Shown: positions 52,567-63,370 of the stretch, piece by piece
Position numbering within the stretch: the stretch's first letter is position 1
Layout: the number at the start of each line of letters is the position of its first letter
Assembly (NCBI RefSeq): GCF_000330505.1
Contig: NW_004440383.1
Span: 157,355 to 221,354 of the forward strand
Length of the DNA stretch: 64,000 nucleotides
Reading direction: 5' to 3'
Origin: Entamoeba invadens IP1
Taxonomy: Eukaryota > Evosea > Mastigamoebida > Endamoebidae
Program-made: the position numbers and the translations under genes
Notes under the pieces: model-generated
What the model saw: the letters and a program-made list of their open reading frames with translations, nothing else
Database searches by the model: none
What the model was told of the DNA's origin: nothing

Positions 52567-53607
52567 ATGGAAACGGACACTCAAACAAACCCACCAAATC
52601 CAGTCAACCCAACACCATCGAATGTTACCACAGAAATTTGTCTTCTTCTTCCAAACTGCAATTTTCCCGCACGTGGAATTTACGCACTCAAAGACACGTT
52701 TGAAGAACTCTTTCGAATGGGGAAACAATTCGTTAAAAGTCCTCTCCAACAAACAATGAAATTTCTTGTTCACCCATTTTTTTGGTCCCTCGTTTTTATG
52801 ATCATCTGTGGGTATTGGAATGGGATCTTCCAGGTATTGACACAAAAACGGTTTGAACGATGGGTCAAGACACACCCACAAGCAACAGATGAAATAGTTA
52901 TTGCCGACGTCGCGTTTGATGTCCTTCCAGTGTTATCAATTAGCGAACTTCCTGAGACTCTTTCAATGATCTTTATCATCACGACGTTGATCAGATTTTT
53001 CTTGACGCCGTATCGATTTGTGATCCTCAGAAGATACTTTTTCTTACAGGGAGTTATTTATTTCATACGAGGGTTGTGCGTCTTCACGACAATTTTGCCT
53101 GATCCATCGGGGAGGAAGTCGACCGTCAATACGAACAACATTTTATTAGAAGGGTTTTTAGTGCTTCTTGGTGTTCATCGAATTGAGTGTGATATGATGT
53201 TCAGTGGGAATGCGGCGAGTATGGTGATATGTGCGTGTTTGTGGCATCATTATTCGCATCGAGCACCTATATTTGACTTTGACATCTTGGGAAGTACACC
53301 GAGTTCGACGCCGTACGGGTACCCCCTTCGAATGACAATCGTGAAATTTGCGATGTGGGGGTTTACGTTGATTTGCTTTGTGTTGTATATCATGAATCGA
53401 ATGCACTACATAGCAGACATATACATTGGCTTTGTTTTCTCACTATTCTTATTCAAGTTGTACCACAACTACATTCTGTTCTGTGCTATACGAAACAACT
53501 TTGTCAATTCGTTTGTCAAGTGGTTTGAGTCTGACGCAATGGACATTCCTGCAGTAGTTCGTGTCCCGATGGAAGGCATAAGTTCTTCCGACGCGATGTC
53601 GAATTAA
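52567..53607 (+). CDS. Sphingomyelin-synthase-like membrane protein with altered catalytic motif
   Basis: A 346-aa polytopic protein of the SMS/PAP2-like family, which transfers a phospho-head group from a glycerophospholipid to ceramide in Golgi or plasma membrane. About six hydrophobic helices occur between residues 70 and 310. The RRYFFLQGVIYFIRG then TTILPDP stretch matches the SMS D1/D2 region. The D3 motif, normally C-G-D-x3-S-G-H, reads ECDMMFSGN: the catalytic His position is Asn215 (AAT) and the Gly is lost. D4 keeps H280 and D284 (HYIADIYIG). One of three catalytic residues is therefore missing, so activity is doubtful unless the chemistry differs. The ATG at 52567 is used; the upstream GTG-initiated 12 codons are not supported. 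Confidence 0.82.
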   Translation: METDTQTNPPNPVNPTPSNVTTEICLLLPNCNFPARGIYALKDTFEELFRMGKQFVKSPLQQTMKFLVHPFFWSLVFMIICGYWNGIFQVLTQKRFERWVKTHPQATDEIVIADVAFDVLPVLSISELPETLSMIFIITTLIRFFLTPYRFVILRRYFFLQGVIYFIRGLCVFTTILPDPSGRKSTVNTNNILLEGFLVLLGVHRIECDMMFSGNAASMVICACLWHHYSHRAPIFDFDILGSTPSSTPYGYPLRMTIVKFAMWGFTLICFVLYIMNRMHYIADIYIGFVFSLFLFKLYHNYILFCAIRNNFVNSFVKWFESDAMDIPAVVRVPMEGISSSDAMSN

Positions 53608-53697
53608 GAACTCTTGTTATAAATCACTCCAAATTATTGTTTGACTTATTATAAAGTTATAAATCGTTATAAAGTGATAAACAAAGTAAACATGAAT

Positions 53698-56600
53698 TTA
53701 ATTAAATTTGATCACATTCTGAGCTCTTTTCAGAAAAGCTATACTTGATGGAATGTCCACTTTTACTCTGAGGGAGTGTGTATACTTCACTGCTTTACAA
53801 ACAACTTGAAGCCCATCAACTGTTCTGTTGATTTCAAGTGATGGGTATTTGAAGATTTTGATGTCGTTGTTTTCATAGACGTAGAAGTGCTTTTCTCCTA
53901 GAACCCAAGCACATGTCCCTTGTGACAAGTAAGAAACAATGTACACATCCAATTTGGTGTTTCTCACCAACTTCAGTAAGAATGACTCATTTTTGTCGTA
54001 CGACTTCATCACGACTTTGTAGTTGACACTCCTTGGTTCTCGGATCCTCAGAATCTTATTCGTGTTGGTACTTGAGCCTATGCCTTCGGAAGTCTTACCT
54101 ACTAAATCAATTGCACCAACAACTGGTTTGACAAAGACACCAACGACTCCTTTCCCAACACCAGCAAAGAATCCACCAACACCATCTTTCTGGGCACCAA
54201 CAACAGGCTGATACACTAACCCAGCAACACCATTGAACATCCCACTTGAAAACGATTCAAACCCCTTTCTCATTCCTTCTCCTGTCGTTTTCGCACGGCG
54301 GTCTGCATTTCTCTTGTCAATGTACGCCTGATCAAAACTTAAAGAAGCAACAAAGGACGAAAAAGACTTCGACATCCCAGAAACGGAAGACGCGGCACCA
54401 TGCGTAGTGTTCTTAGCCAGAGATCTGACACCTTTTGCCATCCCATGCCCAAATGAACTCGCGGAAACAGTGAGGCCTTGTGCTGGCTCGTAGAAGAAGT
54501 CGTGGCATCCAGTTGAGATGTCTTTCAGTAGCCCTCGAGGGTTTCCCAAAAACGAAGAATTTGCAAAGAGGAGGATGGCTTGGTTCATGATTTGCTTGTA
54601 GTAATGTTCGATGAAAACCTGTTTTAAGGAGGCCATGTCGCCGTTGATATTCTTTGCGATTGAGGCGTTCAACTTAATTGAAGAATCTCTGATGTTTACT
54701 AATGAAGAACCGAGTGCGTGTAAAAGTGCTGTTGCTGCATTATATGGGATGAAGACCAACTGATTTGGTTGCAAATTGAGTGAAATAGAAAGAACAATTG
54801 GTTGTAACACAAGCGATTTGATGAACGCAGAGAATTTTGAGTTCAGTGGAGGAATTCCTTTAGGGGTTTCTGGTGTAGTTGTGGAGAACAAATGGAATGG
54901 AATTGACTTGAAAAGGTCATATAAACGTGCAATGAAACTACTTTCAACGGCAACTGTGATTGGTTGGACTAACACATTAATAAACGGGAAAAAGAAGAAT
55001 GTGTCTGATGTTTCACTTTGAATAACTTGTGTGGAGACGTGGAAAGCAGGTAAAGTGGTCTTTGGTATATAAACAAGGACTTCATCATCCGCATTGATTG
55101 TGTCACAGTCAACTTGAATACTTCCGACATCACACGCTGCTTCTGAGTACTTCGAATTTATTCGAGCATTTGCATTGACACTTAAGAAGCGGGTGTAACA
55201 CAATTCATCTCTATGATGGTCAACCAAGTCCACACCAACACTTGGAGCTCTAAATGAGAATGTTACAATGGGGACATGTAACGAAGAAGTAATTGAACTT
55301 TTCCCATTTTGTTCGCGATTGTTTAAAATAAACAGAGGACACTCTTCCATTACTTTGACTTGGTTTGTTGTAAAGGTCAATGTTGTGATGCCGTTAATGA
55401 TATAAGTGTACCCAAAGTATAATGCATCTGTTGTGAAGGGATCATAAAACTTCAATTTCTTTAATGAAAATTTCATCTCTTGTTCCGGCAAGAAGTTCGA
55501 TGTGACATACACTTTTTGAATGTCGACGGTATTTGGAAACTCAATGGAAGTCTCAGTGAATGGCTCAATTGTGTTTTTAAAACCAAACCTTCCAGCAACA
55601 TCAGCATACACTATTTCATGTTTTGTGTCATTCACAAGTCGGTATTTACATTTATGTGCAGATTGGTGTTCAATAACAACACATTGTCCAGACCCATAAT
55701 TCCTAACAGTTACATAGAAACTGTCTCTCTCAAACATGTTGTTTCCTTTCACCAAACAAAACGCTGTTGCACTCCCAGTCACACAACAAATGGGCTTTGA
55801 CCACGGCCCTTTGTCACTTCGTCCAATTTCAAATGATGGTACAACATCTGTCGATTTTGTTTTTGGAAGTATCAAAGGAACAGGGGTATTGTCGTCACCA
55901 CTACATTTTCTTACTTTTCTATAATCGCCTTGATCTCCACATTTCACAATTAAATCGACATCAGTCACATTAATGACGTAATACGCATATGTAATTGTTA
56001 CTATTTTGACACCTTCAAGTTTGGGGTCTGATGATAATTCCAAGTGAACAAAATTCGTTTCTTTCTTCCCTATAATGCACAAGTCGCCCGATGTGATGGA
56101 CTTTGGTTGTAATTCTTGAGAATATCCTTCGCACATAACCAACTTCAAATTGTCTTTTTGGAAGGTCATAATACTTCCACTTGAATTGGGTTGGATGAGT
56201 ACCTTTGAGCGTCCAACTTCTGCAAAGATGTTTTCATTTGTTTTGTTAAAGAGGAGAAACTCACTATCGATAACACATAGTCCTTTGTCCCAACGAGCTC
56301 TAATGTACATTCCATTTGTCAATTTGTAATAGTCTATGGTGACATCATCAAATTTCCTCATCTTAATTTTGATTGAAGTCCCTTCTCCTTCGAAGAGGAA
56401 GTTATCTGATGGTCTTCTTACAATTCGTACTGTTTTCCCACTCTCCACAACCATACTATTCTTTTCAATAGACACATTCACAACTCGAGGAAGCATGTTA
56501 GATATCATGAATGGGTATTTTATCAGATAATTCATCTCTTCACAGTTGCCAGTTGGTGTTTCAAATGTCACACTCTTTGGCTCGATTAACAAAAAGTCGT

Positions 56601-59600
56601 TCTTTGATTTATCAATTGGGCACAATACCGTCTTAGTAATATTGTCGCTCATGAACGTCATGTGTTTGTCTTCAAATTGGACTTGAATGGGGCACTTAAC
56701 AAATTCTTGTGGTAATGACCGTTTTTCGTCTGGATTTAACACTAATTGGTGTTGAGTCCCATCGTCTTTTCTCAAACAAATTGTGATTGGGATGTCCAAC
56801 ACGTTTTTCAGTTGTTTACAACTCTCCAAGAACACTGTTTTCGATCCATCCTCACAATAAACTAAATGACTCATGAAGTAGACTCGGTTCTTTAAAATAT
56901 ATAATTGTGTCATCGTTGTAGTCAATGGAACTATAAATGACTCTCCATTAACTACTAAATAGAATTCTTTAATTTCCTTTCCAAACGTATCCACTCCCAA
57001 TCGAGTCTCTTTATTCGCCTCTAAAATTTCCTTTTCTCTTCCATCTATACTGACCCATATCTTATTTCGTGTGGTTACTGTTGTCAAGTGGTCTACGACA
57101 CGAACTTCTTTGAACAAAGTCGACCCAGTCGCTTCTTCCAGTAATTTGTCAATCTGTTTGTACATATGAATTGACTGGTCGATAAATTCCTTTGTAACAG
57201 TCACATCCACAGGATCGCCAAACCCACAATTGACACCAAGACACATTCGGGGCTCTCCTTCCACAATATCACACGACATGCGCAATGTCAAAGTCATTTG
57301 AACTTGTTCGACGACTCTCTCATATTCTCCAAACTTCTGGTTAAATGCGTCGAATGAGACCATTGGCGATATATTCACTGATATATCGTCATTGAATCCA
57401 GAGACTTTCATTTCCGCTTTGACCACATTCATTCTATAAACAGGGGTTAAAATGGTTGGGTGGTTCATCACCACTTCAAAATCGTTAATTGAGAATGTCG
57501 AGTGGATATAGAAGTCCTTTCCATCAATTCTTATATTTGGAGGGTTTCTAAATAGTGTTGCCAAAGTAGTTTTTTGGTTTGCAATAAGTTTTGGTTTTCC
57601 GGTATTCAAGTCGTTGAATCGTTTGATCAATTTTTGGAGTGTCTTTACACCACCTCTGAACATTCGAATGTCGTCAAAGGACACCACAAATTTTCCTGGT
57701 GTAAAAATGCACTGACTTGAGAAGTCAAGCAGACTCGAATTTTGCTCTAATGTCCCTCGAATTGAAAAATCAAAGCCATCGTTCATCACGTTTCCTTCAT
57801 ATTTCAACAACCCTTGTTCTGCTTTACAATTTTTAAAGACTACTTGGTTCAGCATACACACAAAGTTCATCGCAGAACTTTTCTTCACAGAGAAGTTGCC
57901 ACTTCCATTCACTTCACTGAGTAAATATGCAGTATTCAAATCGTCGTCATCCATCATTATCACACATGATAAGTTGTTTATTGCAACAATAAAGACCATT
58001 CTATCTTCATCATTCTTTTTAAATTCAGGCTTTAATTTGTTTGGTTCAAATGATGGCATAAAGATAGACGTCTGGTTGTCCACATCCGCTGTTAATACCG
58101 TGTACATCTCATTGGAGTTAAATGGGAAACTCCCACAGATGAATGACTGTCTCAACATCTCGTCGCACAAATATTCAATTGCGTGGTCTGAGAGTTTTGG
58201 ATATTTCTCTCTTAAATTATTGAATATTTTAGACCCAGAGTGTCTCTTAAGATCCGCGTCATCTTGTAATACCGAATCCTTCACTTCACATCGAGTCATT
58301 GCTTCAATAGCTTCTTTGACTTGAATTGAAGAAGTTATTTTCTTGATGACAGTGCTATCACACTCTTTCTTATCTTTCTTCTGTGCTTCACTCTCTATTT
58401 GTGGCTTTTGTGGAATCAATTTCATTACAATCATCGCCAAATCTGCAAACAGTGATGGTATAATCACTATAGATGGACAATTTATAACACTCTCAGATAT
58501 CAATTGCTGCGTTGGTATGAACATATCAAATTTCATTGTCGCAAATGAAGAGTCGGACCTCTTGTAAAAGCATTTGTGGAACCGACCTTCTGCTTTTGGT
58601 CGTGCATCTTCAACTTTGACATCAAACACATTAATCTCTCCTTCTAAGTACATGTCCTCTGTCATTCGAATTGCAACATTCACATTGGTGACACCAGCCA
58701 GTGCCAAATTGTTTTCATTCTTGAAGAGAATTTCTATTGTTTTGACTGAGAAGTTTCCAGTCAACGTATACACCTTTTCCTTTCTTGTACTTCTTCTCAA
58801 ATCCTTTGTGTACTCCACACTCTTTGCAGCTCGTTTCTGTCGAGTCGATTTGATGTGGTCGATCAGATTTTCAAACATTTTCAAATCGACTTTGTCTTTA
58901 ATAGACAAGATATAATCAACACAAAACTGGAGTTGTGTGGCTTCAAGATCGACTTTCAGTGGGTTATCAACTACACACACAATAGTGACTCTTGGTGATG
59001 TCTTTTCCTCAATTTGGGTTTCGACACACGCCTGACATTCAAAACTCAGTTCTCTGATAACTGGAATAGTCTGACTCATTCGTGTAGTTGAGATGTCGAT
59101 GTTGTCCGTTTGAATCATAAACATTTGTCGAATTGTATTTTCCTCTTGTGTGATGTCACTTGAGATATGAATGACACCAGCAGACGCGTTCAGTGAATAA
59201 TCACCACTTGCATAGTCTTTGAACAGTCGTATTTGTGGTGAGTTAAACACTATTTTAGGGTTGAACAGTGAAATTTCGCCATTTGAAACTCTTTTTTTGA
59301 TTGTGATGCTTTTCATCGCCGATTTTAAGTTAGTAGATAGTGAACTGAAACCTTTAACCAACTGTTTGTGAACGTCTTCTATATCAATTGCTTGAATCAA
59401 AGAGTTGCTTGCAATAATTCGGATTGTTCGTGTAATGAATGAAGGGCACAAATAGAAATATAATGTGTCAACATTGAGTGTAATGTCATGTTGTGGCAGT
59501 TGTTGTTCATTCACAGTCAAAACACTTTGTTTATAATTCATTTGAAGCAATTTATCTCCGTTGTAAACAAGTACCGGACGCTTATCACCACTGCCTTCAT

Positions 59601-62529
59601 CTATTTCAAAAATATTGGCTTTGCCCACTTCAACAGAGAATTCGGGTTTGTCAATAAATTGGATGCCCACACGCATGTTTTGTAATTTAGACATGGTAGC
59701 CATTTTGTCGTTGTCTTCCACCAAACACAGTCCACATTCCACTACAGACATTTCCATGTTAACATGGACTTTAAGTTCAAAGGCTTCAAGTTCTTTTTGA
59801 AATCTGTTTTTGTGATGTTCTTTGGTCTTTTTGTTGTTTTGTGTTTCAGTGGTACTCTCCTCTTTAACTTCAGACGTCTTTTTCTCCTTCACTACTACAG
59901 GCTTTTCTTCAAAACTTATATCATCATCTTCATCTAAAATGCCTACAGCATCTTTCATAACTTTTAACACCTTTTTCAGTGACTCTTCCTTTTCTTGTTT
60001 TGACCGAAGGTCAATGTTGTAAGAGAATAACAGACTCATTCCATATTTTATTAACTCACTAACTACTTTTGGTTGAACAACTACACCCACCTTATTCACT
60101 TGAGTCGTGCCTTTGATATCAATCAACCCTAAGTTCCACAACACATTCATCTTAACTTCACAGCATGTAGTATTCCCATCATATTTACTTGATATGATAT
60201 ATGGTATTTTGGGCGTTTGATTGACATGATCTTCAAGCTCGACACTCCCCACCGTCGCAGTGACATCCGCACCATTCATCTTCACTCCGACTTTTAATCC
60301 AACTTTCTCGACTATCAATTGTGTTATCATGTGTCTCTCCTCAGAGTCACCGATTTGTGCAACACCAAGTTCGAACTTCTCAAGAACTGCATTCACTCTA
60401 AAAGACTCTTTCGCAGCCTTTTTCATTAAATTGGTGATCAACTCCTTCTGTTGTTTAATAAACGCCAAGTCATCAAGTGAAAGTTCGCCTTCTATTTTCT
60501 TCCCAATAATCACTTTGTCCCATCCGGTCGAGAATTCTGAAATGTACTCCTTGACCAAATCTATCTTTGCTTTACTCACTTTACACACAAATGGTTTGAA
60601 CACGGCAGTGATGTCGACAAAAGGCAAATCGGGTATACCGACATTCACATTTGCTTCTCCACTGAAATTTTGTAACACATAATTTGCATAGAACAATTGT
60701 GTTGAGTTCTTCATGGAACCAAAAACAGAGGCATCAACATCTTTTAACTTCACTTTGAAGCTTTGCCCAACAGCCGCATCAACAGAATCAATTCGCAAAT
60801 TACCAAGTGAAACTCTAAAACACGGAGACTCTTTGTTATCAAAAAAGAGTGGGACGGTGACTGTTGGAGCAACAATTTCGACGTTGAGTTGAATAGTTGG
60901 TTGGTGGTTAGTTATTATTTCTCCTATTCTGTTCGTCGCAAGTTGATAGAACTTCCCAAGTTGTTGTTCAGCAAATGCACGTATCTGTGAGATGTTAATC
61001 TTGTCTGGAACAACAAAGAACTGGTACATTCCCATCAAAAGTGCTTTATTAAACGAGACTTCAGTCCCGGCTACTTTAGCAGTGATAATAGCATCTGGTC
61101 CTTTGATTGGGTGTTCGATAATAACATGGACTAAAGGCACTCCATCCATGTTTCTTTTCAACACCTTTTCATGGCAACTAATAAACTCCATAACTTCCGC
61201 ATTGTCACACACAAATTGAATTTGAAAGCCTTTCCCATAGATCACACACTTCAAATCAATATTATTTGTTATGAGTCGAGCTAAGGTACGACTCCTGTCA
61301 TTGTTCTCTAAAGACACTTCTCCATACTCTAAATGAATTTCAAGTCGAAACATCTCTTCTTTATCTTCAATTTTAACATCATTCGCTTCTAACATTCGAC
61401 AGAGGGTTTCTACCTCCTCTTTGGTCATCCCCATTTTCTTTCGATGATACCACCCCGTCTTCATGCCAGATGCTAACTTGGCCAACCCCCTCTTTCTTAA
61501 TTCGATAATTTCATCAGTGCGAAGCTCTTTGTCCATCGCTAATATTTCTTTGGGCGTGTCATCTTTACCACTGTCTTTCCATTTGGAATACAACGCAGTG
61601 TAACTGTTCTCATAATTTCTGATGACATCTTCCCGCACCTTTTTGTTGTCGTCATCTTGCTTTTTCTTCTTTAAAGCATCAACAGCATACATCCACCAAC
61701 GCTTTTCATTACCAACAACTGGGACTTGTGGTCTTAATCCAAGAAATTTGATTGCTTGTGCGTACTCAGAGAGTCTACCAACAACACTTAAAAACACTTG
61801 GTACTGTTTGTGTGTTAATGTAGACTTGAACATGTTCGCTTGCACATACACTTTAATTTGTTTGTAATGTTTTTGTACAAAGTCGATTGTAACAGTTAAT
61901 TCCGGCATTTCCGTGATGTTGTTTATCTTCGTTGGTTTCTCGTTAATCTCCATTTTTTCAGTACCAGCGTAGAACATCAAAGATTCAACAACGGCTTCTT
62001 TTCTTATGATCCCAACAGGTTGCTCCTTTGCGTTACAAAACGTCAAATTTGAGAAATAAATACCAGTGTTTTCATCATTATCTTCATACCGCAAATGAAC
62101 GTTTGAAACAGTCACTATTAACCCTTCCAACACATTTCTTACGATCTTGGCCGTAAACCCGGAATCGCCACTTGTGATCTTAGTAAAAGCCTCAAACTGT
62201 TCAATTGCTTCTAACTTCTTTTTGAGATCTTCTTCCATTTCTTTTTTTGCGTCATACACAAACTGCTTTTGAGGAACACAGAGCGCTGTAACGTTCGCAA
62301 CTTGAATGACTATTTCACTCAAATTTTTGATTTTGACATGAAGGCGTGCTACTTGCCCGTGAACTATATCTATGGGAAGGTTAAGTGACTTCAATGCATC
62401 CTTTCGAAGAGAAAGGTTGGAGAGAATGACTTCCCCCTTCCCCAAATTGATTTTCAACATCTGGGGGTTCAAAACGATGTACTTCCCAAGAACTGTTGTT
62501 AGAATCTCAGAGATGATGGATTCAAACAT
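53698..62529 (-). CDS. VPS13: VPS13-family bridge-like lipid transfer protein
   Basis: 2,943 aa in one uninterrupted 8.8-kb frame. The chorein N-terminus is unmistakable (MFESIISEILTTVLGKYI, then LNLPIDIVHGQVARLHVKI), followed by the VPS13 N-terminal repeat region (VTVSNVHLRYED). The long central part forms the repeating-beta-groove rod that channels lipids between membranes. The SHR-BD/VAB-like region lies about 1980-2320. The C-terminal ATG2-C-like part (about 2620-2780) has SFGHGMAKGVRSLAKNT, FNGVAGLVYQPVVGAQKDG and GVFVKPVVGAIDLV, followed by a PH-like end. Length and order are those of a full VPS13. Targets are typically ER-endosome or ER-mitosome contacts, which the sequence does not specify. 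No frameshift or intron is seen. Confidence 0.94.
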   Translation of the reverse strand: MFESIISEILTTVLGKYIVLNPQMLKINLGKGEVILSNLSLRKDALKSLNLPIDIVHGQVARLHVKIKNLSEIVIQVANVTALCVPQKQFVYDAKKEMEEDLKKKLEAIEQFEAFTKITSGDSGFTAKIVRNVLEGLIVTVSNVHLRYEDNDENTGIYFSNLTFCNAKEQPVGIIRKEAVVESLMFYAGTEKMEINEKPTKINNITEMPELTVTIDFVQKHYKQIKVYVQANMFKSTLTHKQYQVFLSVVGRLSEYAQAIKFLGLRPQVPVVGNEKRWWMYAVDALKKKKQDDDNKKVREDVIRNYENSYTALYSKWKDSGKDDTPKEILAMDKELRTDEIIELRKRGLAKLASGMKTGWYHRKKMGMTKEEVETLCRMLEANDVKIEDKEEMFRLEIHLEYGEVSLENNDRSRTLARLITNNIDLKCVIYGKGFQIQFVCDNAEVMEFISCHEKVLKRNMDGVPLVHVIIEHPIKGPDAIITAKVAGTEVSFNKALLMGMYQFFVVPDKINISQIRAFAEQQLGKFYQLATNRIGEIITNHQPTIQLNVEIVAPTVTVPLFFDNKESPCFRVSLGNLRIDSVDAAVGQSFKVKLKDVDASVFGSMKNSTQLFYANYVLQNFSGEANVNVGIPDLPFVDITAVFKPFVCKVSKAKIDLVKEYISEFSTGWDKVIIGKKIEGELSLDDLAFIKQQKELITNLMKKAAKESFRVNAVLEKFELGVAQIGDSEERHMITQLIVEKVGLKVGVKMNGADVTATVGSVELEDHVNQTPKIPYIISSKYDGNTTCCEVKMNVLWNLGLIDIKGTTQVNKVGVVVQPKVVSELIKYGMSLLFSYNIDLRSKQEKEESLKKVLKVMKDAVGILDEDDDISFEEKPVVVKEKKTSEVKEESTTETQNNKKTKEHHKNRFQKELEAFELKVHVNMEMSVVECGLCLVEDNDKMATMSKLQNMRVGIQFIDKPEFSVEVGKANIFEIDEGSGDKRPVLVYNGDKLLQMNYKQSVLTVNEQQLPQHDITLNVDTLYFYLCPSFITRTIRIIASNSLIQAIDIEDVHKQLVKGFSSLSTNLKSAMKSITIKKRVSNGEISLFNPKIVFNSPQIRLFKDYASGDYSLNASAGVIHISSDITQEENTIRQMFMIQTDNIDISTTRMSQTIPVIRELSFECQACVETQIEEKTSPRVTIVCVVDNPLKVDLEATQLQFCVDYILSIKDKVDLKMFENLIDHIKSTRQKRAAKSVEYTKDLRRSTRKEKVYTLTGNFSVKTIEILFKNENNLALAGVTNVNVAIRMTEDMYLEGEINVFDVKVEDARPKAEGRFHKCFYKRSDSSFATMKFDMFIPTQQLISESVINCPSIVIIPSLFADLAMIVMKLIPQKPQIESEAQKKDKKECDSTVIKKITSSIQVKEAIEAMTRCEVKDSVLQDDADLKRHSGSKIFNNLREKYPKLSDHAIEYLCDEMLRQSFICGSFPFNSNEMYTVLTADVDNQTSIFMPSFEPNKLKPEFKKNDEDRMVFIVAINNLSCVIMMDDDDLNTAYLLSEVNGSGNFSVKKSSAMNFVCMLNQVVFKNCKAEQGLLKYEGNVMNDGFDFSIRGTLEQNSSLLDFSSQCIFTPGKFVVSFDDIRMFRGGVKTLQKLIKRFNDLNTGKPKLIANQKTTLATLFRNPPNIRIDGKDFYIHSTFSINDFEVVMNHPTILTPVYRMNVVKAEMKVSGFNDDISVNISPMVSFDAFNQKFGEYERVVEQVQMTLTLRMSCDIVEGEPRMCLGVNCGFGDPVDVTVTKEFIDQSIHMYKQIDKLLEEATGSTLFKEVRVVDHLTTVTTRNKIWVSIDGREKEILEANKETRLGVDTFGKEIKEFYLVVNGESFIVPLTTTMTQLYILKNRVYFMSHLVYCEDGSKTVFLESCKQLKNVLDIPITICLRKDDGTQHQLVLNPDEKRSLPQEFVKCPIQVQFEDKHMTFMSDNITKTVLCPIDKSKNDFLLIEPKSVTFETPTGNCEEMNYLIKYPFMISNMLPRVVNVSIEKNSMVVESGKTVRIVRRPSDNFLFEGEGTSIKIKMRKFDDVTIDYYKLTNGMYIRARWDKGLCVIDSEFLLFNKTNENIFAEVGRSKVLIQPNSSGSIMTFQKDNLKLVMCEGYSQELQPKSITSGDLCIIGKKETNFVHLELSSDPKLEGVKIVTITYAYYVINVTDVDLIVKCGDQGDYRKVRKCSGDDNTPVPLILPKTKSTDVVPSFEIGRSDKGPWSKPICCVTGSATAFCLVKGNNMFERDSFYVTVRNYGSGQCVVIEHQSAHKCKYRLVNDTKHEIVYADVAGRFGFKNTIEPFTETSIEFPNTVDIQKVYVTSNFLPEQEMKFSLKKLKFYDPFTTDALYFGYTYIINGITTLTFTTNQVKVMEECPLFILNNREQNGKSSITSSLHVPIVTFSFRAPSVGVDLVDHHRDELCYTRFLSVNANARINSKYSEAACDVGSIQVDCDTINADDEVLVYIPKTTLPAFHVSTQVIQSETSDTFFFFPFINVLVQPITVAVESSFIARLYDLFKSIPFHLFSTTTPETPKGIPPLNSKFSAFIKSLVLQPIVLSISLNLQPNQLVFIPYNAATALLHALGSSLVNIRDSSIKLNASIAKNINGDMASLKQVFIEHYYKQIMNQAILLFANSSFLGNPRGLLKDISTGCHDFFYEPAQGLTVSASSFGHGMAKGVRSLAKNTTHGAASSVSGMSKSFSSFVASLSFDQAYIDKRNADRRAKTTGEGMRKGFESFSSGMFNGVAGLVYQPVVGAQKDGVGGFFAGVGKGVVGVFVKPVVGAIDLVGKTSEGIGSSTNTNKILRIREPRSVNYKVVMKSYDKNESFLLKLVRNTKLDVYIVSYLSQGTCAWVLGEKHFYVYENNDIKIFKYPSLEINRTVDGLQVVCKAVKYTHSLRVKVDIPSSIAFLKRAQNVIKFN

Positions 62530-63026
62530 AAAAACAAGTTTTTTAGTTTAGGTTTTGAGTTCCCCTCTTGTTTTTTTTGAAAGAAATTTGGTTTCAATTG
62601 TTATTTACATTTATTATGTTGTTTGAGTAATTAATCGGGTAATTGTTTCCATGCTATTAATACAAGTCGATAAAAAGAATCAATTTAAATAATGAAAATG
62701 CGACACAAATGAATATCTATTTCTATTCACCCAATAGAACTATCACAATATTATGATAAAAAATCGGTTCTTAACCATTTTTTCTCTTGTTATTAAGTTC
62801 ATATAATTATTGAGTTAATAAATTTCAACCAACTTAAACTATTCATGAACATATTCTAAAAAAATAATTCATATATAATATATAAAAAATATGTTGATAG
62901 ATGTGAAAAGTTTCAATAAAACACAAATGATGTTTTTATATAAATAGAAAATACACCTTTTACTTTCTTTGTTTTCAATGTTATACAAAAGTATTAATTT
63001 AACACATAACAAAAGAAACGAGTCAA
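62530..63026. other. AT-rich spacer, nothing seen
   Basis: 497 bp between the VPS13 start and the 3' end of the amoebapore gene, with no supported frame. Confidence 0.5.
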
Positions 63027-63326
63027 TTAGCAGGCATGGATTTTGCTGCAAATGGTTGCTGGGTCGACCTTGTTGTTAATCATTTCGATGAGCTTATCGA
63101 CACCGAAATCAAGAACCTTAGTGCAGAGGCCAGCCAAAAATCCAGAAACCTTTCCACAGAGGTTGTCAATGTATTCTTTGACTTTATCAGCGCCCTTAGA
63201 GGTCAAGAGGTTCTCGAGTGTGATAATGAGATCCTTGCAAAGATTGCAAACGATTTTACCCTCGTGATTGACAGTAACAGTTGCGAAAGCAACAGCGAAG
63301 ATGAGGACAAAGACGATGAATTTCAT
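63027..63326 (-). CDS. Amoebapore-type pore-forming peptide precursor (SAPLIP/saposin B fold)
   Basis: A 99-aa precursor: a hydrophobic signal peptide (about 1-16), a short pro-segment, and a mature chain of about 77 residues starting near 23. Six Cys (27, 30, 57, 68, 93, 99) have the saposin-like 1-6, 2-5, 3-4 spacing. Five amphipathic helices are expected. His97, equivalent to mature residue 75, is present; in the characterised amoebapore this His controls pH-dependent dimerisation and activity. Family members are stored in granules and lyse engulfed bacteria or host membranes at acid pH. The frame is complete and intact. The open frames on the opposite strand here are shadows. Confidence 0.95.
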   Translation of the reverse strand: MKFIVFVLIFAVAFATVTVNHEGKIVCNLCKDLIITLENLLTSKGADKVKEYIDNLCGKVSGFLAGLCTKVLDFGVDKLIEMINNKVDPATICSKIHAC

Positions 63327-63358
63327 TTCAAAGAAGTGATTTGATTAATTTGTTCCAT

Positions 63359-63370
63359 CTTTTATATATA
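63359..63370 (-). promoter_or_regulatory. Putative TATA-like element of the amoebapore gene
   Basis: On the minus strand TATATATAAAAG lies 33-44 bp upstream of the ATG at 63326, followed closely by GGAAC. The position fits an Entamoeba TATA-like box with a short 5' UTR. Sequence evidence only. Confidence 0.5.

Noticed and set aside
63036..63344. 102-aa frame on the plus strand opposite the amoebapore gene
   Set aside because: It is an antisense shadow; the minus-strand product has signal peptide, six spaced Cys and clear family identity.
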